NCBI RefSeq assembly: GCF_001571325.1
Contig: NZ_BCTO01000070.1
Location: 1 to 46,464, forward strand
Length of the DNA: 46,464 nt
Direction: 5' to 3'
Source of the DNA: Delftia tsuruhatensis NBRC 16741
Lineage (GTDB): Bacteria; Pseudomonadota; Gammaproteobacteria; Burkholderiales; Burkholderiaceae_C
Shown: positions 33,864-41,510 of the stretch, piece after piece
Numbering within the stretch: position 1 is the first letter of the stretch
Layout: each line of letters opens with the position of its first letter
The notes under the pieces: model-generated
What the model was told of the DNA's origin: nothing
The model's input: only the letters and a program-made list of their open reading frames with translations
The model's database searches: none
Program-made: the position numbers and the translations under genes

Positions 33864-35234
33864 CTAAGTCCGCTCAGATACGTCCATCAATTGCACCTCC
33901 GATTTCCGTATGTCATAGCTGATGCCTTTGATTTCGCAGATGACTATGGACTGTGGGATAAGCTCCAACGTCGGATCGGTTCTTTCCAAGAAATCCCAGT
34001 CATCGTTGAGCGATGCGGGATCTTCTTTGTACCAAACCTGTGGATGAAACCATTGATCACCCTCATCGTCCGTTTCGTATAGATAGGCATTTAACTCACG
34101 CCCATGTCTCTTGAAAAATCTCTTTACGAACGATGCTTTGTTGAATAGCGTGACGTTGAGCGGGCGCTTGTTTTCGGATGCTGGCACCTGTGCAGAGCGG
34201 AAGATTAATCCATCCAAATTGAGCTTCGCATGGGTGGCGAGATAGTCGGATATCACTTGCGTCAACAGATAGCCATCCTCACTGTGCTCAGGGAGGACGG
34301 GCTTGGTGAGTACTCTTTCGAGTTGAGAAAGAAACTTCTGCCGCCGCGCACTTTCCAGTGATGACGCATCAAACATGCTGCGATTGATGACAGATGGAAT
34401 TTGCGGCAGGCGCGTCAAGTCCAGCAATCGTATTGAACGAAGAATTTTGAATTCTGCAACCGCAACACGGCTTCCAACGGGAGGCCGTACTTCGGCAATC
34501 GCGACGTCTGGCGAATTGGCGCCGTAGAACATCGAGATGCCTCTGGCGTTCATGCGTCCCGCGCTGCCAACACTCGAAGGCGGTGGTCCCAGTTGAGCGT
34601 CTGGGTCTTCCAGCGCCTTCTCTAAGGCATCGTCGTTCTGAAAAACACGTGCGCGAAAAAGAGTTCCCAATTCATGACCGGGGCCGACCGCGATAATCAA
34701 AGGTTCGCCTGAGGCAGTGGCATCTGTGTCCACCTTGTCGAAGACCATCTGGAGCACTTCGAGTGCGTCTGGGTTAACAAACCTGGCGCGCGTCCGAAGA
34801 CTGTCCTGCATGTCGTGCCATCGGCGATGAAGCCAGTGGTCTGCTACGCCAGTTTTAATGAATAAGGCGTCCGCCTCTGGTGCCTGGCCATCGTATGCGT
34901 CGCGTTCCCAGATAGTCCGCACGATTTCGAATAAATCGTCGGCAAGCGCATTGGATGCGGGTTCTACCTCTTGCTGAATGACCTCCTGGAGTTCATCCCC
35001 GAGAGACGGATACCCATGATCCTCACGAAGAACATTGTCGGCAACTTGATAGTTGTCCTGGAACTCGTGGTCAAAAATCTGCGCGATTTCATATAGCTCC
35101 AAGGTCGGCGCGTTCCGTCCGCAATAGGCACACGCCACATCGGTCGTTTCGCTGGCACTTATCTTCTGGCTTAGAAACTGATTGCCGATGCATGTGCCAC
35201 AGACTGCCTTTTCATCCAGATCGACTCCGCTCAA
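33864..35234 (-). CDS. RES-domain protein with zinc/HEPN-like N-terminal region
   Basis: A 456-aa protein. The first 40 residues hold two cysteine pairs (C12-x2-C15, C35-x2-C38) and lead into an all-helical segment (about 45-175), the arrangement called HEPN/RES N-terminal domain. A RES domain follows (about 185-350) with the family residues: Arg in FRARVF (R194/R196), GRMNARGISMFYGA, Glu in AIAEVR (E248) and Ser in DGLIFRSAQ (S347). RES proteins have an ADP-ribosyltransferase-like fold, and characterised toxins degrade NAD+. The start is TTG at 35234 with GGAG 8 nt upstream; no in-frame ATG fits. No small Xre antitoxin is adjacent. First of three minus-strand cargo genes, so a toxin-like defence role is likely. 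Confidence 0.8.
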   Translation of the reverse strand: MSGVDLDEKAVCGTCIGNQFLSQKISASETTDVACAYCGRNAPTLELYEIAQIFDHEFQDNYQVADNVLREDHGYPSLGDELQEVIQQEVEPASNALADDLFEIVRTIWERDAYDGQAPEADALFIKTGVADHWLHRRWHDMQDSLRTRARFVNPDALEVLQMVFDKVDTDATASGEPLIIAVGPGHELGTLFRARVFQNDDALEKALEDPDAQLGPPPSSVGSAGRMNARGISMFYGANSPDVAIAEVRPPVGSRVAVAEFKILRSIRLLDLTRLPQIPSVINRSMFDASSLESARRQKFLSQLERVLTKPVLPEHSEDGYLLTQVISDYLATHAKLNLDGLIFRSAQVPASENKRPLNVTLFNKASFVKRFFKRHGRELNAYLYETDDEGDQWFHPQVWYKEDPASLNDDWDFLERTDPTLELIPQSIVICEIKGISYDIRKSEVQLMDVSERT

Positions 35235-35903
35235 GATGCTGCTCCATTATTTTTGATTTGCTCTGTCCTCGGCGCCGCACTACACGAAGCAGGCGAAATC
35301 CTGCTAGGCGGGCGCCATGTCCCGTCCCTTTTCATGGGCGTACCAGCGTTAGATTAGCGTAACGACAAGCTACTGAGTTAGGCACTCATGCTTTGTCGGT
35401 TGTGGATGCAGGGCGTCCCCGGCCAAGAAACATGGCCGGTCGCGCTGTCGTGCTGCGCATCGAGCCCCCTTCGGGGTCTCGCCCCTGACGGGCTTCCATC
35501 GTCCCCTCGCTCCGCTCGGCTGACGCCTCCGGCCCGGCTTCCAGCTTCGGGCCTGCGCGCTTCGCTTGCCTTGCGGTCGGCGTGAATGGCGGCCGTTGCC
35601 TGTCCAGCCATCTTTCCTGACTCCATCACCTTGTCCGCGACTGTAGCCCGCGCCCGTGCGCCATCAAGGCGCGCAGGGCCGTGTCCTCGGCTGCGCCTGC
35701 GGGCCGCACCCACCCTGCGCTTGTTTCCTTGACGGCGCCCGTGCGCGCGCTCCCTTTCGTCGCGGGCGATGAACTCAGGAAAGACGGTGGCAACGAGGCC
35801 AACCGGGTTCTTCGTGCCGACCGCACCGAACAGCCGAAAGGCTGGGCTCCGAATCTAGGAATCCGGTGTGCGCTTTCTTCAACAGTCAAGTCAGGAGAAC
35901 GAC
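35235..35903. other. GC-hairpin-rich intergenic region before the DUF932 gene
   Basis: 669 bp without a credible gene. The left 150 bp are AT-rich (upstream of the RES gene) and contain CGTTAGATTAGCGTAACG. The middle (about 35440-35600) is rich in short GC palindromes and ends with GCCTGCGCGCTTCGCTTGCC, also found in the repeats at 40.1 and 41.4 kb. A good SD (AGGAGAA) precedes the DUF932 gene. Confidence 0.5.
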
Positions 35904-36728
35904 ATGCTTGCCAACCGTTTTGCTTCCCACTCCCCCGCACTGCGCAGCGACACCCCGCTGTCGGATGACCAGATTCGCCGGGTGGCCCCGTCCATCTTCG
36001 CGGACGCCCCGCATGACAGCCGCTCCGAGCGGTACGCCTATATCCCCACGGTCGCGGTTTTGACCGAACTTCGCAAGGAAGGGTTTCAGCCCTTCATGGT
36101 GTGCCAGACCCGCGTGCGCCGCGAAGACCGCCGCGACTTCACCAAGCACATGCTCCGCCTGCGCCATGCCAGCCAGATCAACGGCGCGGAAGCCAATGAA
36201 ATCATCCTGCTGAACTCCCACGATGGCACCAGCAGCTACCAGATGCTGGCGGGTCAGTTCAGATTTGTTTGCGCCAATGGGCTGGTGTGCGGAGACACCG
36301 TGGCCGATGTTCGCGTGCCCCACAAAGGGGACGTGGCGGGACAGGTCATCGAAGGCGCTTTCGAGGTGTTGAACGGCTTCGAGCGGGTGCAGGAATCCCG
36401 CGACCTGATGCGCGGCATCACTTTGGACGATGGCGAATCGGAAGTGTTCGCCCGCGCCGCGCTGGCCCTCAAGTACGACGACCCCGACAAGCCCGCGCCC
36501 ATCACGGAATCGCAAATCCTGATGCCGCGCCGGCTCGAGGACCGCCGCCCCGACCTGTGGAGCGTGTTCAACCGCACGCAAGAGAACCTCACCAAGGGTG
36601 GACTGCATGGGCGCAGCGCCAACGGACGCCGCCAGCAAACCCGCCCCGTGCAAGGCATTGATTCCGACATCCGCCTCAATCGCGCCCTGTGGCTGCTGGC
36701 CGATGGCATGCGCGCCCTCAAAGCCTGA
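35904..36728 (+). CDS. DUF932 domain protein (element backbone)
   Basis: A 274-aa protein of the DUF932 family, widespread on plasmids, phages and Tn4371-like ICEs. Typical blocks are RYAYIPTVAVLTELRKEGFQP, the region from RLRHASQI to IILLNSHDGTSSY, and FRFVCANGLVCGD. ATG at 35904 behind AGGAGAA; the open frame to 35868 is upstream leader. Molecular function is not established. It is first in a run of backbone genes, 74 bp before the ParB-like gene. Confidence 0.85.
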   Translation: MLANRFASHSPALRSDTPLSDDQIRRVAPSIFADAPHDSRSERYAYIPTVAVLTELRKEGFQPFMVCQTRVRREDRRDFTKHMLRLRHASQINGAEANEIILLNSHDGTSSYQMLAGQFRFVCANGLVCGDTVADVRVPHKGDVAGQVIEGAFEVLNGFERVQESRDLMRGITLDDGESEVFARAALALKYDDPDKPAPITESQILMPRRLEDRRPDLWSVFNRTQENLTKGGLHGRSANGRRQQTRPVQGIDSDIRLNRALWLLADGMRALKA

Positions 36729-36802
36729 CCCCTTCCTGAGTTTTCCCCGCAGGAGGGGCGGTTTCCCCTCCATTCCTTGTTTCACTCGATTGGAGATTCA
36801 CC

Positions 36803-38839
36803 ATGAACGCTGTTACCCACACCGAAGCCCGCGCCGTCACCACCGCAGCGACCATGCTGCAAGCTGCTGACCCGAGCAAGCACATGACCCTCGTTCCGCT
36901 GTCGCGGCTGGTGCTGCGCCCCACGGGCCGCAACGTGCGCAAGACCGCGCCGCGCATGTCCATCCCCGAACTGGCCGCATCCATCCAGCGCGTGGGTCTG
37001 TTGCAAAACCTCATCGTCATTCTTGCCGCCGATGGCCTGCATTACGAGGTGGTGGCCGGTGGCCGACGCCTCGCGGCCCTCAAGCTGCTGGCGAAGAAAC
37101 ACCGCATCGCCAAGGATTGGAACGTGCCGTGCCTGCAGGTGGCCGATGGCACGGCACGCACCGCCAGCCTTACCGAGAACGTGCAGCGTGAAGCCATGCA
37201 CCCGGCAGACCAGTTCGAGGCCTTCGCCGCGCTGGTTGCCGAGGGCCGGCCCATCGAGGACATTGCGGCGGATTTCTCCGTCACGCCCCTGGTGGTGCAG
37301 CGCCGCTTGAAGCTGGCGAACGTCTCGCCGCGCCTGATGGACGACTACCGCGCCGATGCCGTGACGCTGGATCAGTTGATGGCCCTGGCCATCACCGACG
37401 ATCACGCCGCGCAGGAGGCCGCGTTCTACGATGCGCCGCAGTGGCAGCGCAATCCCTCCGCGCTGCGCGAGCGCCTGACCGAGCGCGAGATCGGGGCCTC
37501 GCATCCGCTGGTGCGCTTCGTCGGGCTGGACGCCTACGAAGCCGCAGGCGGCGGCATCCGCCGCGACCTGTTCGCGGAAGGCGATGCGGGCGTGTACGTG
37601 TCCGATACCGCCCTGCTGGAAACACTGGTGCGCGAGAAGCTGGAAAGCTATGCCTCGACTCTCCGCGCCGAGGGCTGGGCCTGGGTGGATGCCACGCCCG
37701 CCATGACTTATGCCGACCTGCAAGCCTTCCAGCGTGCCCCGAGGGAGCGGCGCACGCCGAACAAGCGCGAGGCGCAGCGCATCGAGCGGCTGCAAGAGAA
37801 GATGCAGGCCGTGGGCGTTGCCGTGGATGCAGCGATGGACGCCGACGACGAGGACAAGGCCGAAGCCTTGCAAGAGGAAGGCGAAGTCCTGGGCGAGCAG
37901 TTGCAGGCGCTGGAAGAGGGCTTGCAGGGCTACAGCGCGAACGTGAAAGCCGCAGCCGGTGCCATCGTCACCATCGACCGCAACGGGGAAACCGTGATCC
38001 ATCGCGGGCTGCTGCGCGAGGCCGAGGCCAAGGCGCTGCGCACGCTGGAGAAGCTGCGCCAAGGTTTTGCCGAGGGTGAAGGTGCGAACGACGATGATGG
38101 CGAAGCGGCGGAAGAAGCCCAGGCCCCCGCCGTCTCCGACCGGCTGGCGCAGCGCCTGAGCGCGCACCGCACCGCCGCGCTGCAAATCGAAGTCGCCCGG
38201 CATCCGCAAGTGGCGCTGGCCGCGCTGGTGCATGGCATGGTGCAGAGCGTCTTGCAGGGGCGCTACTACGGGCACGACATGCCGATGGGGGTTCGCTTCA
38301 CGCTGCAAGACCGGCTGGAAGGCATGGCCCCGGACTGGCCGGAATCACCCGCCGCCCTGGCGCTGCGCGAGCTGCAACAGGTATGGGGCGACAAACTGCC
38401 CGAGGACAGCGCCGCACTGTTCGCCGCGCTGCTGGCGATGGAGCAAGGCGAACTGGTCCAACTGCTGGCCGTGTGCGTGGCCGCGACGGTGGACGTGGTG
38501 ACGCCTCGCGCCACGCCGCACCAGCCCGGCGAGGAACTGGCGCAGGCTGTGGGCCTCGACATGGCGTCATGGTGGCAACCGTGCGCGGAAGGCTACTTCA
38601 GGCACGTTCCGAAGGCCGCGATCCTGCAAGCCGTGGGCGAGTTCGCGCCGGCTCACGTCGCTCGGCTGGGCAAGCTCAAGAAAGCGGATATTGCCAGCGA
38701 GGCCGAACGGCTGGCCAAGGGCACGGGCTGGATGCCTGCCATCTTCAAGGCCGAAGGGCCACAGGAGGTAGGGCCGGAAGAAGGCGCGCAAGCCAGCGCC
38801 TCCGCAATGGATGAACTGGCCGAAGCATTGGCCGCCTGA
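36803..38839 (+). CDS. ParB/RepB/Spo0J-type nuclease-domain protein (element backbone)
   Basis: A 678-aa protein. The ParB N-terminal fold (about 28-135) has the CTP-binding C-motif GGRR (86-89) and ENVQR (125-129), followed by an HTH-containing segment (about 140-200, EDIAADFSVTPLVVQRRLKLANV). A long acidic coiled-coil stretch (about 315-440) and an unassigned C-terminal domain follow. It is about twice the size of partition ParB, like the large ParB-like proteins of Tn4371-type ICEs. A separate ParA starts at 46272, so it may not be the partition partner. ATG at 36803 follows GGAGATT. Confidence 0.85.
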   Translation: MNAVTHTEARAVTTAATMLQAADPSKHMTLVPLSRLVLRPTGRNVRKTAPRMSIPELAASIQRVGLLQNLIVILAADGLHYEVVAGGRRLAALKLLAKKHRIAKDWNVPCLQVADGTARTASLTENVQREAMHPADQFEAFAALVAEGRPIEDIAADFSVTPLVVQRRLKLANVSPRLMDDYRADAVTLDQLMALAITDDHAAQEAAFYDAPQWQRNPSALRERLTEREIGASHPLVRFVGLDAYEAAGGGIRRDLFAEGDAGVYVSDTALLETLVREKLESYASTLRAEGWAWVDATPAMTYADLQAFQRAPRERRTPNKREAQRIERLQEKMQAVGVAVDAAMDADDEDKAEALQEEGEVLGEQLQALEEGLQGYSANVKAAAGAIVTIDRNGETVIHRGLLREAEAKALRTLEKLRQGFAEGEGANDDDGEAAEEAQAPAVSDRLAQRLSAHRTAALQIEVARHPQVALAALVHGMVQSVLQGRYYGHDMPMGVRFTLQDRLEGMAPDWPESPAALALRELQQVWGDKLPEDSAALFAALLAMEQGELVQLLAVCVAATVDVVTPRATPHQPGEELAQAVGLDMASWWQPCAEGYFRHVPKAAILQAVGEFAPAHVARLGKLKKADIASEAERLAKGTGWMPAIFKAEGPQEVGPEEGAQASASAMDELAEALAA

Positions 38840-38854
38840 ACCTCGACGCAGAGC

Positions 38855-38880
38855 AGCGCCCCGGCCCCGGCCGGGGCGCT
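38855..38880 (+). terminator. GC hairpin copy 1 (AGCGCCCC family)
   Basis: AGCGCCCCGGC-CCCG-GCCGGGGCGCT, an 11-bp perfect stem 15 bp after the ParB-like stop. No T-tract, so possibly an attenuator or mRNA 3' stabiliser. Related hairpins occur at 40278 and 41180. Confidence 0.5.
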
Positions 38881-38900
38881 GGCTTGCAAGGAGCCAGATC

Positions 38901-39113
38901 ATGCCCACCACCGACACCACAAGCCGCCCGCGTATGGCGGCGACCTATGCGCCCGGTACGGTGCGCGCCCGCCGCTGGCACGGCGAGGGCGACGTGCGGA
39001 GCTACCGTCCGCCCTCGGGGTGGACGGCCCGCGCCGACCTCACGGACGTTCACCCCATCACGGGCCGCGCCCTGGCGCGCGCCGCGTGGTGGATCATCGA
39101 GACGAAAGACTGA
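38901..39113 (+). CDS. Small conserved-looking ICE protein
   Basis: 70 aa, MPTTDTTSRPRMAATYAPGT at the start and ARAAWWIIETKD at the end. ATG at 38901 preceded by AAGGAG. Strong codon bias toward GC-rich third positions, and a position between ParB-like and accessory genes, support coding. I do not recognise a domain. Arg-rich and probably cytoplasmic. Confidence 0.65.
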   Translation: MPTTDTTSRPRMAATYAPGTVRARRWHGEGDVRSYRPPSGWTARADLTDVHPITGRALARAAWWIIETKD

Positions 39114-39119
39114 TGCCGG

Positions 39120-39154
39120 CACCCGGCCCAGGCCGTTCCGGCCTGGGCCGGGTG
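39120..39154 (+). terminator. Strong hairpin after the small protein gene
   Basis: CACCCGGCCCAGGCC-GTTCC-GGCCTGGGCCGGGTG, a 15-bp perfect stem 6 bp after the stop codon. A second stem-loop (CGGGCGCGGC...GCCGCGCCCG) follows at about 39167-39190. Confidence 0.65.
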
Positions 39155-39280
39155 GATTCAAAAATCCGGGCGCGGCAGTGGCCGCGCCCGGTGTCGAACC
39201 CCGAAGGCCAACCAGAACGCCACAGCCTTCGCGACCGCTCCGGTTGCGGCGTTGGCGCGCGCTTGATGGCGAGGGCCCGA

Positions 39281-39949
39281 TCACACCTTGATCGGGCCAA
39301 ACATCCCTGTGTAGATCAGCGTTTCCCAAACCTTCTTGATCCCCTGTCCGGTCTCCTGGCTCACGAACAGCGACGACCTGGCGCCGTGAGGGGCGCCCAG
39401 GAAATACGAACGCATTGACTCCCAGGTCTCCGCGACCTGCGACCAGGTCCAGCACGGAACTTCTTTCTCCAGGATCAAGGGCACAGCGATGGCCAGCGGG
39501 ATCATCTTGTCCATGGGCAACGGCTCTTCCCAGTTGCACTTGACCAGGATCGGGGTTGCCTCCGCGCTGTAGAACTGCACATCCAGCTTCTCTGCCGTGA
39601 TGTACGCGGCGTGGTGGCGAGGCAGGGCCAGCACGGAATCCAGGACCTTCTGGCCATCGCCATAGGGGCAGGTGATGAATCCGTGGGCGAAGTACCGCGT
39701 GTGATCGAGGCCCTTGTAGCCGCAGCGATCGCTGGGGGTCGTAACGGGATGGCGGTCATCGTGATTGCGTACCAGCGGGTGCCATGAGGGGTATCGGTCA
39801 ACTACCGGCCCGAGTTCAGTCACGATGTCTTCTAGCGCCCTTTTGCTCCGGAGGCGCTGCGATTCGTCCGCATCCCGAGGGCGGGGGACAAGGTACTTCT
39901 CCACCTCTTCGTATCCTGCTTGTGCTGCTTCATCTGCTCGGAACGCCAT
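39281..39949 (-). CDS. Unrecognised 222-aa cargo protein
   Basis: A soluble-looking protein without signal peptide or TM segments. The N-terminal 60 residues are charged and helical. The centre has RYFAHGFITCPYGDGQKVLDSVLALPRHH, and the rest contains several Trp and aromatic residues (CNWEEPLP, CWTWSQVAETWESM). I cannot assign a family. ATG at 39949 behind GAGGTGA, with a good sigma-70 promoter and repeated operator-like words upstream. It is convergent with the backbone and its base composition is lower in GC, so it appears to be independent cargo. Confidence 0.7.
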   Translation of the reverse strand: MAFRADEAAQAGYEEVEKYLVPRPRDADESQRLRSKRALEDIVTELGPVVDRYPSWHPLVRNHDDRHPVTTPSDRCGYKGLDHTRYFAHGFITCPYGDGQKVLDSVLALPRHHAAYITAEKLDVQFYSAEATPILVKCNWEEPLPMDKMIPLAIAVPLILEKEVPCWTWSQVAETWESMRSYFLGAPHGARSSLFVSQETGQGIKKVWETLIYTGMFGPIKV

Positions 39950-39970
39950 GATTCACCTCGTTTTGCTGTG

Positions 39971-40020
39971 TTGTGCGTGAATGTATTGTGTTACGCATGA
40001 AATGTCAATATTGTGCGTAA
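39971..40020 (-). promoter_or_regulatory. Regulated promoter of the 222-aa cargo gene
   Basis: On the minus strand, TTGACA (40008-40003), a 17-bp spacer and TACATT (39985-39980). It is overlapped by repeated words: TTGTGCGTGA (39971-39980), TTGTGTTACGCA (39986-39997) and TTGTGCGTAA (40011-40020); TTACGCA (39991-39997) and TGCGTAA (40014-40020) form an inverted pair around the -35. This fits a repressor operator; the regulator is unknown. Confidence 0.6.
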
Positions 40021-40075
40021 ATTGATTGATTCATGGTAGTTGGCGGTCCGTAGTTCGACGACCATGAGCGTGCCG

Positions 40076-40199
40076 GCGCAACGCGCCGTCGGGCTCTCGG
40101 GCTGCGCCCCGTGCCGACTTCGCTGTCACGGCCATTCGGCTTCCATCCCTCACGCCTTCGCGCCTGCGGCGCTGCGCGCTTCGCTTGCCTCCGGGGGAC
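40076..40199. repeat. Dispersed element repeat, copy A
   Basis: About 124 bp nearly identical to 41316-41440 (copy B); long shared words include GGGCTGCGCCCCGTGCCG and GCGCTGCGCGCTTCGCTTGC. Rich in short palindromes. The tail is also seen near 35550-35573. Confidence 0.75.
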
Positions 40200-40277
40200 A
40201 GTCCTACGGACTCTCCCCGCCGCGCATGGCTTGGCGCCCCTCAATACCGCCGAACCGGCATGCGCCGGATCGGCCGG

Positions 40278-40311
40278 GCCAGCGCCCCGCTGCGATGGAC
40301 GGGGCGCTGGC
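40278..40311. repeat. GC hairpin copy 2 (AGCGCCCC family)
   Basis: GCCAGCGCCCCG (40278-40289) and CGGGGCGCTGGC (40300-40311), a 12-bp perfect stem with a 10-nt loop. Not next to a gene end. Confidence 0.6.
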
Positions 40312-40857
40312 GAACACGCCGGCGCTTGCTGCGGCAGGTTGTGCAAATGCGTGCTGTCCTCAACGCTGGCGGTTCGTGCCCATCACGTCACGAAGGACGG
40401 TTCACGGACAACCCGCCCGGCATCGCTATGGAGCTTCCACGCCACGCCTCAAGACCGGCACTGCAGAGTGCGGCCGGGGCGTTCTCGCCCGTCGTTGGCT
40501 GGTTGACTTGGCCCGCGTCACGAGGCGAGCCGGAGCAGCCTTCGGGCGGGGATGCTGAGTCGGCCTTGTCTCCTTTCGGTTTGGGGGTGGTTCGGCCCAA
40601 GGCGTCCTTGTCTCGTTGTGAATCCTGGCTGTGGCACGGCTGCGCCTCGGTCTTCATGGCTGCAACCGTCCGGCGAAAACAATTTCCCCGCCTTTGTCAC
40701 TGCGTTCGGCGGCTTCCTCGCGCAGCAAATTCTTTTCGCCTCCCGGTCCTCCACGGTGTTGCGGCCGCAAGCGGTGCAGCCAGCCCGTCCCCCGCCGGCC
40801 GGATCACAACAAGGACGCGATGGGCGCGAACCTTGTTCAACCAAAAGGAGTTTCATC

Positions 40858-41172
40858 ATGGCCAACATCGGTACCTTCACCGCAGACAAAGACGGCTTCA
40901 CCGGCACGCTTCGCACCCTGACGCTCAACGTCAAGGTCAAGCTGGTCCCCAACGACAAGGGCGACAACGAGAAGGCCCCCGACTTCCGCCTGCAGGCCGC
41001 CAGCCACGACATCGGCGCGGCGTGGAAGAAGACCAGCGAGGCCGGGCGGGAGTACATCTCCGTGACCCTCGACGATCCTTCGTTCCCGGCCACGGTCTAC
41101 GCCCGTCTGATCGAAGGCGAGGACGGCACGCACGACCTGATCTGGTCGCGCAGCAAGCCCCAGGCGGCCTGA
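40858..41172 (+). CDS. DUF736 domain protein (element backbone)
   Basis: 104 aa, beginning MANIGTFTADKDGFTGTLRT and containing DIGAAWKKTSEAGREYISV, with the family's C-terminal LDDPSFPATVYARLIE. DUF736 proteins are small, single-domain and typical of plasmids and Tn4371-type ICEs; function unknown. ATG at 40858 with a strong SD. Followed at once by hairpin copy 3. Confidence 0.88.
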   Translation: MANIGTFTADKDGFTGTLRTLTLNVKVKLVPNDKGDNEKAPDFRLQAASHDIGAAWKKTSEAGREYISVTLDDPSFPATVYARLIEGEDGTHDLIWSRSKPQAA

Positions 41173-41179
41173 CGGCCGC

Positions 41180-41206
41180 CAGCGCCCCGCCCACGGCGGG
41201 GCGCTG
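41180..41206 (+). terminator. GC hairpin copy 3 (AGCGCCCC family)
   Basis: AGCGCCCCGCC-CAC-GGCGGGGCGCT, an 11-bp stem 8 bp after the DUF736 stop. Terminator-like position, no T-tract. Confidence 0.55.
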
Positions 41207-41315
41207 CGTTGTGGGTTAGTCCCGAACGCGGCAACGGCAGATGGTGGTCCATAGCGAGCTGCGGCCCCCTGTTTGGGAGCGGTGTCTGTGTTTACGGCCC
41301 GGGGCATGGCGTGTC

Positions 41316-41440
41316 GGCGCGATGCGCCGCCGGGCTTTGCGGGCTGCGCCCCGTGCCGTCTTTGCCGTCACGGCCATTCGGCTCCAATCCCTCACGCCTT
41401 CGCGCCTGCGGCGCTGCGCGCTTCGCTTGCCTCCCGGGGA
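41316..41440. repeat. Dispersed element repeat, copy B
   Basis: Near-identical to copy A at 40076-40199 in the same orientation. The two copies bracket the DUF736 gene. Confidence 0.75.
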
Positions 41441-41510
41441 TCGGCGCAAGGCCCATCCCCGCCGCGCGGTCCTTGGCGCCCTCGACACTGGCTGGGCGTC
41501 CAAGACCGCC

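Larger units (their letters stand above)
40021..40857. other. Long intergenic / leader region before DUF736
   Basis: About 840 bp without a credible gene. It contains repeat copy A (40076-40199), hairpin copy 2 (40278-40311) and AT-rich patches near 40670-40740. The DUF736 SD is AAAGGAG at 40844-40850. Long frames here have no family features. Confidence 0.5.

Noticed and set aside
40185..41219. 344-aa frame across the DUF736 leader
   Set aside because: It runs through the repeats and hairpins and then out of frame through DUF736; no domain.
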